Assembly: GCF_000769405.2 (NCBI RefSeq) | Contig: NZ_CP053439.1 | Location: forward strand, 2,356,001-2,420,000 | Length of the DNA: 64,000 nucleotides | Source: Rhizobium brockwellii | GTDB taxonomy: Bacteria > Pseudomonadota > Alphaproteobacteria > Rhizobiales > Rhizobiaceae | Direction of reading: 5' to 3' | Shown here: one piece after another, positions 50,843-59,515 of the stretch | Layout: each line of letters begins with the position of its first letter | Numbering within the stretch: position 1 is the first letter of the stretch | Translations under genes and position numbers: made by a program | Notes under the pieces: model-generated | Database searches by the model: none | What the model was told of the DNA's origin: nothing | What the model saw: the letters and a program-made list of their open reading frames with translations, nothing else

Positions 50843-52018
50843 TCAAGATACGGCGTCGGCGAGCTTGAACACGTTTACCGCTTTCGAAACCCCCCGCAAC
50901 TCGAAGGACCCCAGACATTCGTTGGCGACGGCGCAGGTGACGGCGAAGCTTTCCGACATCAGAAGGTGATGTCCGAGCGTGCTGCATAGTTTTTCGAGGC
51001 GCGAAGCCTCGTTGACGGCGCTGCCGATCACCGTGAAATCAAGCCTGCCGCGTGCGCCTATATTTCCGTAGAAGACCTCGCCGAGATGCAGCACGACATC
51101 GACGCCGATGTCAGGACCTCCATCATTCCTCCGCTGACCGTTCAGCACCTTGTTGGCTTCTAGAATATTCCTTGCTGAAGCCAGAGCGGCCATGCAGGCC
51201 TTTTGCGGATCTTCAGCATCGGTCGGAAAGATCGCCAGCACGCTATCACCCATGAACTTGAGGATCTCACCCGAATTTTCCTCGACATGCCAGCCGATCA
51301 GCTCGAAATGTTCATTCAGAAACCCGGCGATTTCGCCCGGCTGATAAACCTCGGTCAGCGCCGTGAAGTTTCGCAGGTCCGCAAGCAGGATCGCCGCATT
51401 GATCGCCCCTCCTTTTCCCCTCTGAATATCGCCTGCGAGGATGCGTGCACTTGTCTTGGCGCCTGTATAGACGGCGAGGATATCCGATGCGGTTCTCGTT
51501 GCCGCGATACGATAACAAGCCAGCCCCAGCGCCGGGAAGAGCTTCGCGACGATCGCAAGTTGATCATCAGAAAATCCGCCCGGCCTGTCGCTTGTGAGAG
51601 ACAGACTGACTCCGCGTAGCGCAGCCTCCTTCGGGAACTCCAGCAGGCTGACCAGGTGATCCGTGCCGCCGCTATGCGCGAATTCCGCAAGCTGCGGGTA
51701 GTCATCGACACCCTCACCCTTGGCGATGTTCCAGCGACCTGACGTTTCGCCACGGCCCAAAAGAAAATAGATCGGGGTCTTCTCGAAATTCAGCACTCCC
51801 GCAGTGCCATATTCGGCATTCTCGATCGTAGTCGCACCGCCGCGCACGAAATTGGCCGAGACGCCGCCATACATGGGATGAATTGACGGCATTGAAATGC
51901 TTCCCCGCCAGATCGGAAAGCCATCCGCGATCAACCGATCGCACAATCCGGCTATCAGCTCGGCTATATGCTCGGCTGTGATTCCATGTTCTATAAGCCA
52001 CTGAATATGATTGCTAAT
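50843..52018 (-). CDS. Class III adenylate/guanylate cyclase
   Basis: About 391 residues if begun at an ATT at 52018, which has GGAGG exactly 7 nt upstream; the first conventional start (TTG, 51946) has no such site and would cut conserved N-terminal sequence. N-terminal 170 residues are a GAF-like region seen in rhizobial cyclases (WRGSISMPSIHPMYGG). The cyclase domain runs from about residue 210: metal Asp in LADLRNFTALTE, GDSVLAIFP and the late TVIGSAVNEASRLE with the Asn/Arg pair. It makes cAMP or cGMP in the cytoplasm; rhizobia carry many such genes. Confidence 0.87.
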   Translation of the reverse strand: MSNHIQWLIEHGITAEHIAELIAGLCDRLIADGFPIWRGSISMPSIHPMYGGVSANFVRGGATTIENAEYGTAGVLNFEKTPIYFLLGRGETSGRWNIAKGEGVDDYPQLAEFAHSGGTDHLVSLLEFPKEAALRGVSLSLTSDRPGGFSDDQLAIVAKLFPALGLACYRIAATRTASDILAVYTGAKTSARILAGDIQRGKGGAINAAILLADLRNFTALTEVYQPGEIAGFLNEHFELIGWHVEENSGEILKFMGDSVLAIFPTDAEDPQKACMAALASARNILEANKVLNGQRRNDGGPDIGVDVVLHLGEVFYGNIGARGRLDFTVIGSAVNEASRLEKLCSTLGHHLLMSESFAVTCAVANECLGSFELRGVSKAVNVFKLADAVS

Positions 52019-52020
52019 TT

Positions 52021-52140
52021 TTAAACCTCCACATGAGCCGCCACAATCTTATGATGGCAAATCGGGCAAATGGGCGGCAATCCGAACCGGGTCGCCACGA
52101 CATCCAGTGATAGCCCGGCCAAACCGATGTTTCTAGCCAT
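52021..52140 (-). CDS. Possible 39-residue CxxC protein
   Basis: Open from ATG 52140 to TAA 52021, reading MARNIGLAGLSLDVVATRFG and then PPICPICHHKIVAAHVEV, with a CxxCHH knuckle. It ends 2 nt before the proposed cyclase start, and its last codons contain the cyclase ribosome site. The ribosome site of its own is weak. Called with low confidence on composition and placement. Confidence 0.35.
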   Translation of the reverse strand: MARNIGLAGLSLDVVATRFGLPPICPICHHKIVAAHVEV

Positions 52141-52243
52141 CGAACTCTGCCACCACAACCGCGGGGCAGATGGCAGAGAGATTGATACCGGTATCGACGC
52201 ATTGCGAGGTTTTACGCCCGATGCGGACGCCCGCCACGAGACG

Positions 52244-52465
52244 CTAGCGGAACCTGCTCCAGTCTGCATCCTGGGAGGCGACGAAGGGTATTTCGCCCCT
52301 CGACAAGGCAATGTCTTTCAGCATGTGATCTGGCAAGGCGCCAAGCCGATTTGCCGCCGATCGCCTGCGCCGCCAGACGACAAGGGCGCGCAGCGGAGAG
52401 GTAAGCAGCGCCATCACTTTGCGCAGTCGCAGCTCGACCGCGCCGGATAAGAGCTTCTCGTTCAT
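52244..52465 (-). CDS. DUF1127 small protein
   Basis: 73 residues from the ATG at 52465 (GGGGA 5 nt upstream). The C-terminal half has the DUF1127 pattern VWRRRRSAANRLGALPDHMLKDIALSRGEI, an Arg-rich helix pair. Short DUF1127 proteins in alphaproteobacteria bind RNA or affect phosphate and stress physiology. Monocistronic. Confidence 0.85.
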   Translation of the reverse strand: MNEKLLSGAVELRLRKVMALLTSPLRALVVWRRRRSAANRLGALPDHMLKDIALSRGEIPFVASQDADWSRFR

Positions 52466-52554
52466 TGTGATCCCCATGAATTTGCGCGTGCCAATGGCAA
52501 GATCGCAACCCGGAGAACCGGCCGGCGACTCGTTCGCCGGCCGGTTCCGACATC

Positions 52555-52827
52555 CTAGCGCGCCGAATGTGGGCCGATGAGCGTCGTGATCTCCGTCACC
52601 CGATCCGCCGGAAAGCCACCCTTTTCCGCGTGCCGATAGACCGCTTCCGCGCTCTCGGCCTCATGAACGCAGTACATCTTGTCCCCGGTCACATAGCTGG
52701 TGATCCAGGTATAGGGTTCGCCGAGGGACGCTACGACGGCGTTGGATTTCGCCGAGATCTCGCGCAGAGTTTCCTTGTCCATGTCCCCGAGACCTGGAAT
52801 GTTTCGTTCGACAACGAATTGCGGCAT
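52555..52827 (-). CDS. DUF4242 (SCO4226-type nickel-binding-like) protein
   Basis: 90 residues: PQFVVERNIPGLGDMDKETLREISAKSN at the start and a Cys-Val-His-Glu segment (MYCVHEAESAEAVYRHAEKGGFPADRVTEI) characteristic of DUF4242. A ferredoxin-like alpha-beta fold is expected. A Streptomyces member binds nickel; role here unknown. It ends 42 bp after a secreted protein gene on the same strand, likely one operon. Confidence 0.85.
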   Translation of the reverse strand: MPQFVVERNIPGLGDMDKETLREISAKSNAVVASLGEPYTWITSYVTGDKMYCVHEAESAEAVYRHAEKGGFPADRVTEITTLIGPHSAR

Positions 52828-52869
52828 TGTTTTATCCTTTCATGATGTTTCGAGTGAGCTGGAGCTTCA

Positions 52870-53355
52870 TCAACCGTGCGCATGCCGGCAGCTGACGTCA
52901 GGGTTCATGTCGGCGAACGGTCCCTTCGGATTGTTCTTCCATGCCCAGACGTGCAACTCGTAGAAAGCCGGAAGGCCGTAGCGGTTCGGGGCGTTCGGGA
53001 AACTGAACAGCTGGCCGCCGAGATTGGCGGGACCTTTGGTCGTGATGTATTCGACAGCGACAAGTTTCATCTTGCCGTGTTCGTCAGGCTCGTACATCAC
53101 AGCCTCCGGCCTGGAGAGATCAATGGCCTCATCCTTGATGAGGTCGGCACTGACATAGTGGATACCCATCGCACCTCCATCTATGCCGCTGGTGCACGGG
53201 ATCGGCGAATAGCCTTCCTTGGCGGCCTGGTTGACGTCCCGGAAGCGCGCATTGGCCTCCCGGACCTGTTCCGGCAGGCCGCCGCCGCCGAGCGCTGCAG
53301 CCGGAAGAGCTGCCATAATGAGAAGCGCCGCGATCGGCGCTTTTGTCGCTTTCAT
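52870..53355 (-). CDS. Secreted protein of unknown function
   Basis: 161 residues with a signal peptide (MKATKAPIAALLIMAALPAAALG). The mature part has EGYSPIPCTSGIDGGAMGIHYVSADLIKDEAIDLSRPEAVMYEP and WAWKNNPKGPFADMNPDVSC, a layout I have seen only in hypothetical proteins; one Cys near each end might pair. It precedes the DUF4242 gene and is divergent from a LuxR-type regulator. Confidence 0.8.
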   Translation of the reverse strand: MKATKAPIAALLIMAALPAAALGGGGLPEQVREANARFRDVNQAAKEGYSPIPCTSGIDGGAMGIHYVSADLIKDEAIDLSRPEAVMYEPDEHGKMKLVAVEYITTKGPANLGGQLFSFPNAPNRYGLPAFYELHVWAWKNNPKGPFADMNPDVSCRHAHG

Positions 53356-53541
53356 GAAGATTGCCCTCCAATTTCTGGTTGTCCAAGCCGATTGGATTCC
53401 GGCCGGCAGTGCGTTGTAAAAAATCCGCGCGATGAAACATCTCCCGCATGGGGGATGAAATCTTCCGCAAATCCCGGAAATGAAGGCGCCATGGCCGGCG
53501 ACAATTGACCGGGCTGGCCGGGCTGATGCAGGATTGTGATC

Positions 53542-54675
53542 ATGGAACAGCAGCTGTCGGAAATTATTGGCGCTATTTATGATTGCGTGGCCCGGGAGGA
53601 TGCCTGGCCAAACGCTCTTCGTCTGATCAATGGTCAGGTGAATGGTTTTCTAACCACGCTTGCCGTCTTCGACACCACCACGCGGTCCGCACGGCTGGCC
53701 CAGATCGCCTGCGACGACGGAGAGGCCATCCGCACCCTCGTCGCGCATGCGAAGGACGTCCCGTTCTTCCACCTTCTCCACCGAATGGAGATCGATCAGC
53801 CGGATACGCTGGAGCGGATGTTCTCCCTCTATGGACCCGATGGCGAAGCCGTCTGGAAAAGCGGTGCGCTACACCAGAACTTTCATGCCAGGTATGGGGT
53901 TCTAAACTCGATCGACATGGCCGTGCTGAAGCGCCCGACCCGTGTCGGGACGATCAACATTTCGGTGCAATACGAACCGAGCGAGCGACGTGTCTTCGAC
54001 ATCGTCGGGCTGCTCGGTCCGCATATCCGCCGTGCCGTGACGATCCACGACATGTTCGAGATGGAGCGCGCCGAAGCCGCCGTCCTCAGGGAGGTCATCG
54101 ACGCCCTTGATCATGCGGTCTTCATCGTTGCAGAAGACATGACAATCCTCTTCGCCAATGAAGCCGCCGAAGCACGGCTGCGCGAGCAGCACGTGGTCCA
54201 CTCGCTTTCAGGCCGGCTGGCCGCTCGCTACAGTTATGCAGGCGCCGCCCTTTCCAACGCAGTGGCGCTTGGCGCGCGCGACGAAATCAGTCTCGCAGCC
54301 GCTGGGATCGATGTTCCCCTTGCCTCGGCGGAGCGTCCCGCCGTCGCCCACGTTCTGCCGTTGCAGCGGCGCACCGAAAGGGGGCGCTTTGAAAGCCGGG
54401 CGGCGGCGGCGATCTTTCTCGCCGCGGCTGGAACGGTGGTCCAGTCGGCCGTCGAAGCCGTTGCCGCCCTTTTTGCCCTCACGCCTGCCGAACGGCGCGT
54501 GGTCGGCTACGTGTCCGAAGGTATGACGCGATCCGAGATCGCAAATGCACAGGGCGTTGCCGACGGCACCGTGAAATCGCAACTGGCCGCCATCTACGAC
54601 AAGACGGGAGCGGAAGACCAGCGCAGCCTGCAGCAGCTCGTACGCGAACTCAGCCCACCTGTCAGGCGCACCTAA
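53542..54675 (+). CDS. LuxR family regulator with PAS-like sensor
   Basis: 377 residues from the ATG at 53542 (a GTG 6 nt upstream is an alternative). N-terminal about 170 residues are a sensor region, residues about 185-260 resemble PAS (DALDHAVFIVAEDMTILFANEAAEARL), and the LuxR HTH is at the C-terminus (LTPAERRVVGYVSEGMTRSEIANAQGVADGTVKSQLAAIYDKTG). Divergent from the secreted/DUF4242 pair, so probably their regulator. No autoinducer domain is seen. Confidence 0.87.
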   Translation: MEQQLSEIIGAIYDCVAREDAWPNALRLINGQVNGFLTTLAVFDTTTRSARLAQIACDDGEAIRTLVAHAKDVPFFHLLHRMEIDQPDTLERMFSLYGPDGEAVWKSGALHQNFHARYGVLNSIDMAVLKRPTRVGTINISVQYEPSERRVFDIVGLLGPHIRRAVTIHDMFEMERAEAAVLREVIDALDHAVFIVAEDMTILFANEAAEARLREQHVVHSLSGRLAARYSYAGAALSNAVALGARDEISLAAAGIDVPLASAERPAVAHVLPLQRRTERGRFESRAAAAIFLAAAGTVVQSAVEAVAALFALTPAERRVVGYVSEGMTRSEIANAQGVADGTVKSQLAAIYDKTGAEDQRSLQQLVRELSPPVRRT

Positions 54676-54753
54676 CAAGTCGACATCAAACTTCGGCCGA
54701 CTGGCAGCAGACGCGAAAAGGCACGCCGGCGCCACCGCAGCTGCGGGCTCCGC

Positions 54754-55524
54754 TCACATCCTGACCGTCATGCCGCCGTCGACCGTCAGCACATGGCCGT
54801 TGACGAAGGAAGCGGCGGCGCTTGCCAGAAAGAGCGCCGCGCCGGCGATCTCGTCCGGGCGTCCCCAGCGCTGGACCGGGATGCGCTGGCGCACGAAGGG
54901 CATCAATTCCTCGTTCGCAGCCATCGCCGCGTTCGTCTCGGTGGCGAACCAGCCGGGCGCAATCGCGTTGCTGGTGATGCCGTGCGGGCCGAACTCGACC
55001 GCCATGCCGCGCATCAGGCCGGTCAGGCCCTGCTTGGCTGCCGGATAGACGCAGTCGCCGGGCATGACGACATGGCCGCTGATCGAGGTCACCGCGATCA
55101 GCCGGCCGTGATTGCGTCGCTTCATCAGCACGGCAGCGTCGCGCGAAAGCGTCATGGCCGCCGCCAGGTCGGTGCGCAGCAGCTCGATGATGGCATCATC
55201 GTCGAATTCGGCCAGAGGCCGCCGGTCGCGGGCGCCGACATTGTTGATCAAAATATCGAGACGACCATGGATCCTGTCGACATCGGCCATCGCAGCACGC
55301 TGTGCCTCGCGATCGGCGACGTCGAATGCGGCGGCCTCCGCCGTGCCGCCCGCGGCCCGGATGGTCCTGACGGCGCCTTCCAACGTCGCCGCCGTGCGTC
55401 CGTTGACGATGACATGCGCGCCGGCTTCTGCGAGGGCGCGCGCCATTTCGAAGCCCAGACCACGTCCGCCGCCGGTCACCAGAGCCACCTGACCCGCCAG
55501 TGAAAATCTGTCCAGTATGCTCAT
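54754..55524 (-). CDS. Short-chain dehydrogenase/reductase (gluconate 5-dehydrogenase-like)
   Basis: 256 residues from the ATG at 55524. NAD(P) site TGGGRGLG near residue 17, [11 protein letters not shown], Ser in TSISGH, and Tyr/Lys in YPAAKQ make a complete classical SDR. Overall look ([35 protein letters not shown]) is that of gluconate 5-dehydrogenase/2-deoxygluconate 3-dehydrogenase. Monocistronic, between a LuxR gene and cobQ. Confidence 0.87.
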   Translation of the reverse strand: MSILDRFSLAGQVALVTGGGRGLGFEMARALAEAGAHVIVNGRTAATLEGAVRTIRAAGGTAEAAAFDVADREAQRAAMADVDRIHGRLDILINNVGARDRRPLAEFDDDAIIELLRTDLAAAMTLSRDAAVLMKRRNHGRLIAVTSISGHVVMPGDCVYPAAKQGLTGLMRGMAVEFGPHGITSNAIAPGWFATETNAAMAANEELMPFVRQRIPVQRWGRPDEIAGAALFLASAAASFVNGHVLTVDGGMTVRM

Positions 55525-55623
55525 AGTTTTCGTCGCTCTCGACCGAGTCCGTCGCGACAATTAATGGACTCAGTCAACTAATTTGGCAATAGCGGAACGA
55601 CGGCACTGGATGACCCATCCGGC

Positions 55624-57078
55624 CTAACCGAGCAGCCCGGCCAGCCAGTGCGGATCGAGATGACGCTCCAATTCCTCGGCGACGTCGTCGAGCGCCTGCT
55701 CGACGCTCTCGCGGTAATTCCTCCGCTCGCCCGAGAGCCCGAAGCTTTGAAGCAGCCGAGCGCGGTAGCTGTCGCTGCAGAAGAGCCCGTGCAGGTAGGT
55801 GCCCATGATGCGGCCGTCGGCCGACAGCGCCCCGTCGGGCGCGCCGTCGATGACTGCCGAAGGCCTGATACAATCCGTGCCGCGGGTGATGCCGAGGTGG
55901 ATCTGGTAGCCGTCAAGCGGCGCGTCGTATTCGGTCGAGCGAGCCTGGCTGTTGCGCACGGTTTTCTCAGGCTCCATCTCGGTCTCGATGTCGAGCAGCC
56001 CAAGCCCCGGCGTCTCGAGCGTCCCGCCCTCGAGCCCAAGCGGATCATGCACCGTCCGGCCGAGCATCTGGTAGCCGCCGCAGATGCCGATCACCCGGCC
56101 GCCGCGCCTGACATGCGCCCGGAGATCGCGGTCCCAGCCCTCAGCCCTGAAGTCGGCGAGATCCGATATCGTCGATTTCGAGCCGGGAAGCACAACGAGG
56201 CTCGCATCGGCTGGGATCCGCTCGCCTGATCGCACGAAGACCAGCTCGACATCCGGCTCGGTCCGCAGCGGGTCGAGATCGTCGAAATTGGCGATGCGCG
56301 GCAGCACCGGAACGGCGATCTTCAGCGCGCCCGTCCCGCCCTTCGCCAGCCGTTCGAGCACGACCGAATCTTCGGCCGGCAGGCGCCCAGCGCCCTGCAG
56401 CCATGGCACAACGCCGAAGCACGGCCAGCCGGTAAAGCCTTCGATGGCGCGGATGCCGTCGTCAAACAGCGAGACGTCGCCGCGGAACTTGTTGATGATA
56501 TAGCCCGCGATCATCGACCGGTCGCCCTCGTCGAGGATCGCATGCGTGCCCACAAGTGAGGCGATGACACCGCCGCGGTCGATATCGCCGACGAGCACGA
56601 CAGGCACGCCGGCCCGCGTCGCAAAGCCCATATTGGCAATATCGCCGGCCCTGAGATTGATCTCGGCCGGCGATCCGGCGCCCTCGACGATAACGAGGTC
56701 GGCCCCCGCGGCCACTTTTTCGAAACTTTCGAGCACGGCGCCGAGCAGCTCAGGCTTCAGCCGCTGATAGTCGCGTCCCTTCGCCTGTCCGAATACCTTG
56801 CCCTGCACGATGATCTGGCTGCCGTTTTCCGATTGCGGCTTGAGCAGCACCGGGTTCATGTGCACCGAGGATGGCGTGCGCGCGGCCAGCGACTGCAGCC
56901 ACTGCGCCCGACCGATCTCGCCGCCGTCATCGGCGACCGCCGCGTTGTTTGACATATTCTGTGGCTTGAACGGCCGGACCGTCAGCCCGCGATTCGCCGC
57001 CAGCCGGCAGAGGCCCGCAACCAGCACCGTCTTGCCGACATTGGAGCCGGTTCCCTGCAGCATGATCGCTCTTGCCAT
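55624..57078 (-). CDS. cobQ: Cobyric acid synthase
   Basis: 484 residues from the ATG at 57078. N-terminal ATP domain MLQGTGSNVGKTVLVAGLCR and FKPQNMSNNAAV; C-terminal class I glutaminase with Cys in GICGGYQMLG and His in GTYLHGLF. It amidates the b, d, e and g side chains of adenosylcobyrinic acid diamide. It stands apart from the other cob genes of the window, and no riboswitch is evident upstream. Confidence 0.95.
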   Translation of the reverse strand: MARAIMLQGTGSNVGKTVLVAGLCRLAANRGLTVRPFKPQNMSNNAAVADDGGEIGRAQWLQSLAARTPSSVHMNPVLLKPQSENGSQIIVQGKVFGQAKGRDYQRLKPELLGAVLESFEKVAAGADLVIVEGAGSPAEINLRAGDIANMGFATRAGVPVVLVGDIDRGGVIASLVGTHAILDEGDRSMIAGYIINKFRGDVSLFDDGIRAIEGFTGWPCFGVVPWLQGAGRLPAEDSVVLERLAKGGTGALKIAVPVLPRIANFDDLDPLRTEPDVELVFVRSGERIPADASLVVLPGSKSTISDLADFRAEGWDRDLRAHVRRGGRVIGICGGYQMLGRTVHDPLGLEGGTLETPGLGLLDIETEMEPEKTVRNSQARSTEYDAPLDGYQIHLGITRGTDCIRPSAVIDGAPDGALSADGRIMGTYLHGLFCSDSYRARLLQSFGLSGERRNYRESVEQALDDVAEELERHLDPHWLAGLLG

Positions 57079-57132
57079 GATGGCCCGCATCCGCCTCTCG
57101 TTCAGGCGAGGCCTACAATGGGCGGCAACCTC

Positions 57133-57190
57133 GGGTCAAGCTTGGCCCGGGTCAAGACTTGGCCCGGCGCAAGACTGGGCTTGGGGCAAG
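57133..57190. repeat. Degenerate 16-17 bp tandem repeat upstream of cobQ
   Basis: Units GGGTCAAGCTTGGCCC (57133), GGGTCAAGACTTGGCCC (57149), GGCGCAAGACTGGGCTT (57166) and a partial GGGGCAAG (57183) follow head to tail. Located 55 bp before the cobQ start, in its probable leader. Confidence 0.75.
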
Positions 57191-57207
57191 TTCCCCCGCA
57201 AACGCGA

Positions 57208-57239
57208 AAACCGCGCATGGCCTTGGCTCTGCGCGGTTT
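57208..57239. other. Stable hairpin upstream of cobQ
   Basis: AAACCGCGCA and TGCGCGGTTT form a perfect 10-bp stem with a 12-nt loop. On the minus strand it is followed by TCGCG rather than a T-run, so it is not a clear terminator. Confidence 0.5.
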
Positions 57240-57728
57240 GCCGAAAACTCAGGCGTCTTCGCCCTTACACGGCGAAGCTCGCTTTCTCCGGTACGCACTA
57301 CCTGAACCAGAGAAGCGGCGGTCATTGCTGCCACGCCCCAACTGATAACGGGACATTCTTACCGGAGAGTTATTGAAGGCTTACGCAAATGTTAATTTTG
57401 ATCTTTTTTGACATTCTCGTCGAAATTTCTGCCGAAGATCCGCTGCCGATCGCCAAGAGCGTGCTTTTCGCCCGAGGGCGCCAATTTCGGGATGCCGACA
57501 TAAATTCTTCGAATTCAATAATTTAGTCACGCAACCATAAGCAGAAGATGGTTGATTTCTGCGAGCGAACGCGTAGGCTTCATCAAAATGCGCCATTGTT
57601 GAATATGGCCTGCCCATGAACCGAAAGCCTGTTGCGGTATCGCCCGGCAGGCATTTTCCCTTCGGGTGCCGGACATATTTGTCGGTTGATTTCAGAGCCT
57701 GCGCGTCCGCCTAAGAAGAATTCGGGGA

Positions 57729-58730
57729 ATGACGATGAAGACGTTTCTGATTCCGGCCGTCTTTGCCGCGGCTCTTTCTACCGTAGCGCCGGCTGAAGCC
57801 GGCGAATGCGGCAGCGTTTCGATCGCCGAAATGAAATGGGCCTCGGCAGGCATTGCGGCGAGCTTCGACAAGATCATCCTGGAAAAGGGATACGGCTGTT
57901 CCGTCACTATTGTCGATGGCGACACCCTGCCGACCTTCGCCTCGATGAATGAGAAAGGTACCCCCGACATCGCCTCGGAATACTGGATCAATTCCGTCAG
58001 GGCCCTGCTCGATCAAGCCGTCAACAGCGGCCGGTTGGTGCAGGGGGCCGAAATCCTTGCCGACGGCGCCGTCGAGGGTTGGTGGATTCCGAAATTCATC
58101 GCCGACGCCCACCCCGACATCCGCTCGGTCGAAGGCGCGCTGAAACATCCCGAACTTTTCCCCGCCGAGGACGACCCGTCGAAGGGCGCAGTTTACAACT
58201 GTCCCGCCGACTGGAGCTGCCAGATATCAACCACCAACCTCTTCAAGGCGCTTGCCGCCGACAAGAAGAGCTTCGAGCTTGTCGAAATCGGCAGCCCCGA
58301 ACAGCTTGACGCCTCGATTGCCCGCGCTTTCGAAAACAAGGTCGGCTGGCTCGGTTATTACTGGGCGCCGACTGCCATCCTCGGCAAATACGACATGACG
58401 CGCCTGAGCTTCGGCGTCGGCCACAACAAGAATGAATGGGACCGCTGTACCGCAGTTGCCGGCTGCGCCAGGCCCGAGGTCAACTCCTACCCGGTCTCGC
58501 GCGCCTTCACACTGATGACCAGGTCCTTCGCCAGCCGCGCCGGACCTGTCACGACCTATCTCAAGACCCGCAAATGGGACAATGCGACGATCAACCAGGT
58601 GCTCGCCTGGCAGGACGAAAACCGCGCAAGCAACGAGGATGCCGCGATCTATTTCCTTCGCAACTACGAGAGCCTGTGGACGAAATGGGTGCCCGTCGAT
58701 GTAGCCCAGAAGGTCAAGGCGAGCTTATAA
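57729..58730 (+). CDS. Glycine betaine/choline-type ABC substrate-binding protein (OpuAC/ProX-like), orphan
   Basis: 333 residues (an ATG 6 nt inside is an alternative). Signal peptide MTMKTFLIPAVFAAALSTVAPAEA. The mature part is OpuAC-like: VSIAEMKWASAGIAASFDKIILEKGYGC at the start and GWWIPKFI and GYYWAPTAILGKYDM in the ligand region with several aromatic residues able to cage a quaternary amine. No permease or ATPase gene is near, so it must serve a transporter encoded elsewhere. A small unknown gene follows 20 bp later. Confidence 0.85.
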   Translation: MTMKTFLIPAVFAAALSTVAPAEAGECGSVSIAEMKWASAGIAASFDKIILEKGYGCSVTIVDGDTLPTFASMNEKGTPDIASEYWINSVRALLDQAVNSGRLVQGAEILADGAVEGWWIPKFIADAHPDIRSVEGALKHPELFPAEDDPSKGAVYNCPADWSCQISTTNLFKALAADKKSFELVEIGSPEQLDASIARAFENKVGWLGYYWAPTAILGKYDMTRLSFGVGHNKNEWDRCTAVAGCARPEVNSYPVSRAFTLMTRSFASRAGPVTTYLKTRKWDNATINQVLAWQDENRASNEDAAIYFLRNYESLWTKWVPVDVAQKVKASL

Positions 58731-58750
58731 CGGCCAAACCACGATCAAGC

Positions 58751-59113
58751 ATGGACGATTCGATGACAGGCAATGTTCCCTTTCCCGACCGCAATACCGT
58801 TGCGGAAAAACTCGCCGCGCTGTCGGAGACCGACAAGTCGTATTTGGCGCTGCTCATGGAAAACGCCGCCCAGGACGACAACCTGCTCGACGGCCTGCGC
58901 CGCCATCTCGATCTCGCCGCCGGATCGCGTTTCCTGAACTCGCTGAAGCTCGAAAATCTGGGAATCTGGCTCGGAAGTCATGCGCCGGACCGGCTGCAGA
59001 TCCGGCTGATGGAAACCGCCCGCTCCAGCCAGCATCCCGCCTACCAGGCCTTCCGGACCGGCCTCAGCCGATCCGGCGGGCTGGAAAAGCTCTGTCCCCC
59101 GGTCATCCGTTAG
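58751..59113 (+). CDS. Hypothetical protein
   Basis: 120 residues from the ATG at 58751 (Met5 at 58763 is an alternative). Mostly helical, soluble, with no motif I recognise; LSETDKSYLALLMENAAQDDNLLDGLRRHLDLA looks like a helical hairpin. It starts 20 bp after the binding-protein gene, so it is probably co-transcribed with it. Confidence 0.6.
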   Translation: MDDSMTGNVPFPDRNTVAEKLAALSETDKSYLALLMENAAQDDNLLDGLRRHLDLAAGSRFLNSLKLENLGIWLGSHAPDRLQIRLMETARSSQHPAYQAFRTGLSRSGGLEKLCPPVIR

Positions 59114-59191
59114 GATGATCCGGACCCGGCCAATAGTTGATCCCCGGGTCAGCACCTGATCCGGCGATTCTAGCAGCGATCGGAACGGTCG

Positions 59192-59347
59192 TTACTTCTT
59201 CGCGGCGCGGTCGACTGAGCGGCCGGCATCCTGCGTGGCGTTCACGGTATTTGCCGTATCCTTTCCTATGCCGCGGATCGTGTTGCCGCAGGAGGAAAGG
59301 GCAAGAAGAACCATAAAAGCTGCGGCAATTTTGGCCGTTGTCGTCAT
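59192..59347 (-). CDS. Entericidin-like small lipoprotein
   Basis: 51 residues, start ATG 59347, stop TAA 59192. The signal MTTTAKIAAAFMVLLALSSC ends in a lipobox (LSSC, Cys20), and the rest, GNTIRGIGKDTANTVNATQD and AGRSVDRAAKK, has the entericidin A/B pattern. In E. coli EcnA/EcnB form an antidote/toxin pair of lipoproteins; alphaproteobacterial members are usually single. AAGGATATCTGAG precedes the start. Confidence 0.85.
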   Translation of the reverse strand: MTTTAKIAAAFMVLLALSSCGNTIRGIGKDTANTVNATQDAGRSVDRAAKK

Positions 59348-59515
59348 CTCAGATATCCTTGTTTGAAATCAACCCCGAACGGCGACAATTGCCGTCCCGC
59401 GCCAATAACGCACGACAAACCAAAAGGTTCACTGGGTATAAGGATACCCGCTACAGCCCCGCGTCCGATAGGACGCGCCATCACTTTCGATCGGAGCATA
59501 ATCTGTCCGATGCAG

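Larger units (their letters stand above)
57079..57728. other. Gene-free region between cobQ and the betaine-type binding protein
   Basis: 650 bp. The cobQ-proximal part has a GC-rich tandem repeat (57133-57190) and a hairpin (57208-57239); the other part is AT-rich and probably carries the promoter of the binding-protein gene. Open frames here are short and look non-coding. Confidence 0.65.

Noticed and set aside
57381..57617. 78-codon minus-strand frame in the AT-rich gap before the betaine-type binding protein
   Set aside because: No motif, no ribosome site and it lies in the expected promoter region.
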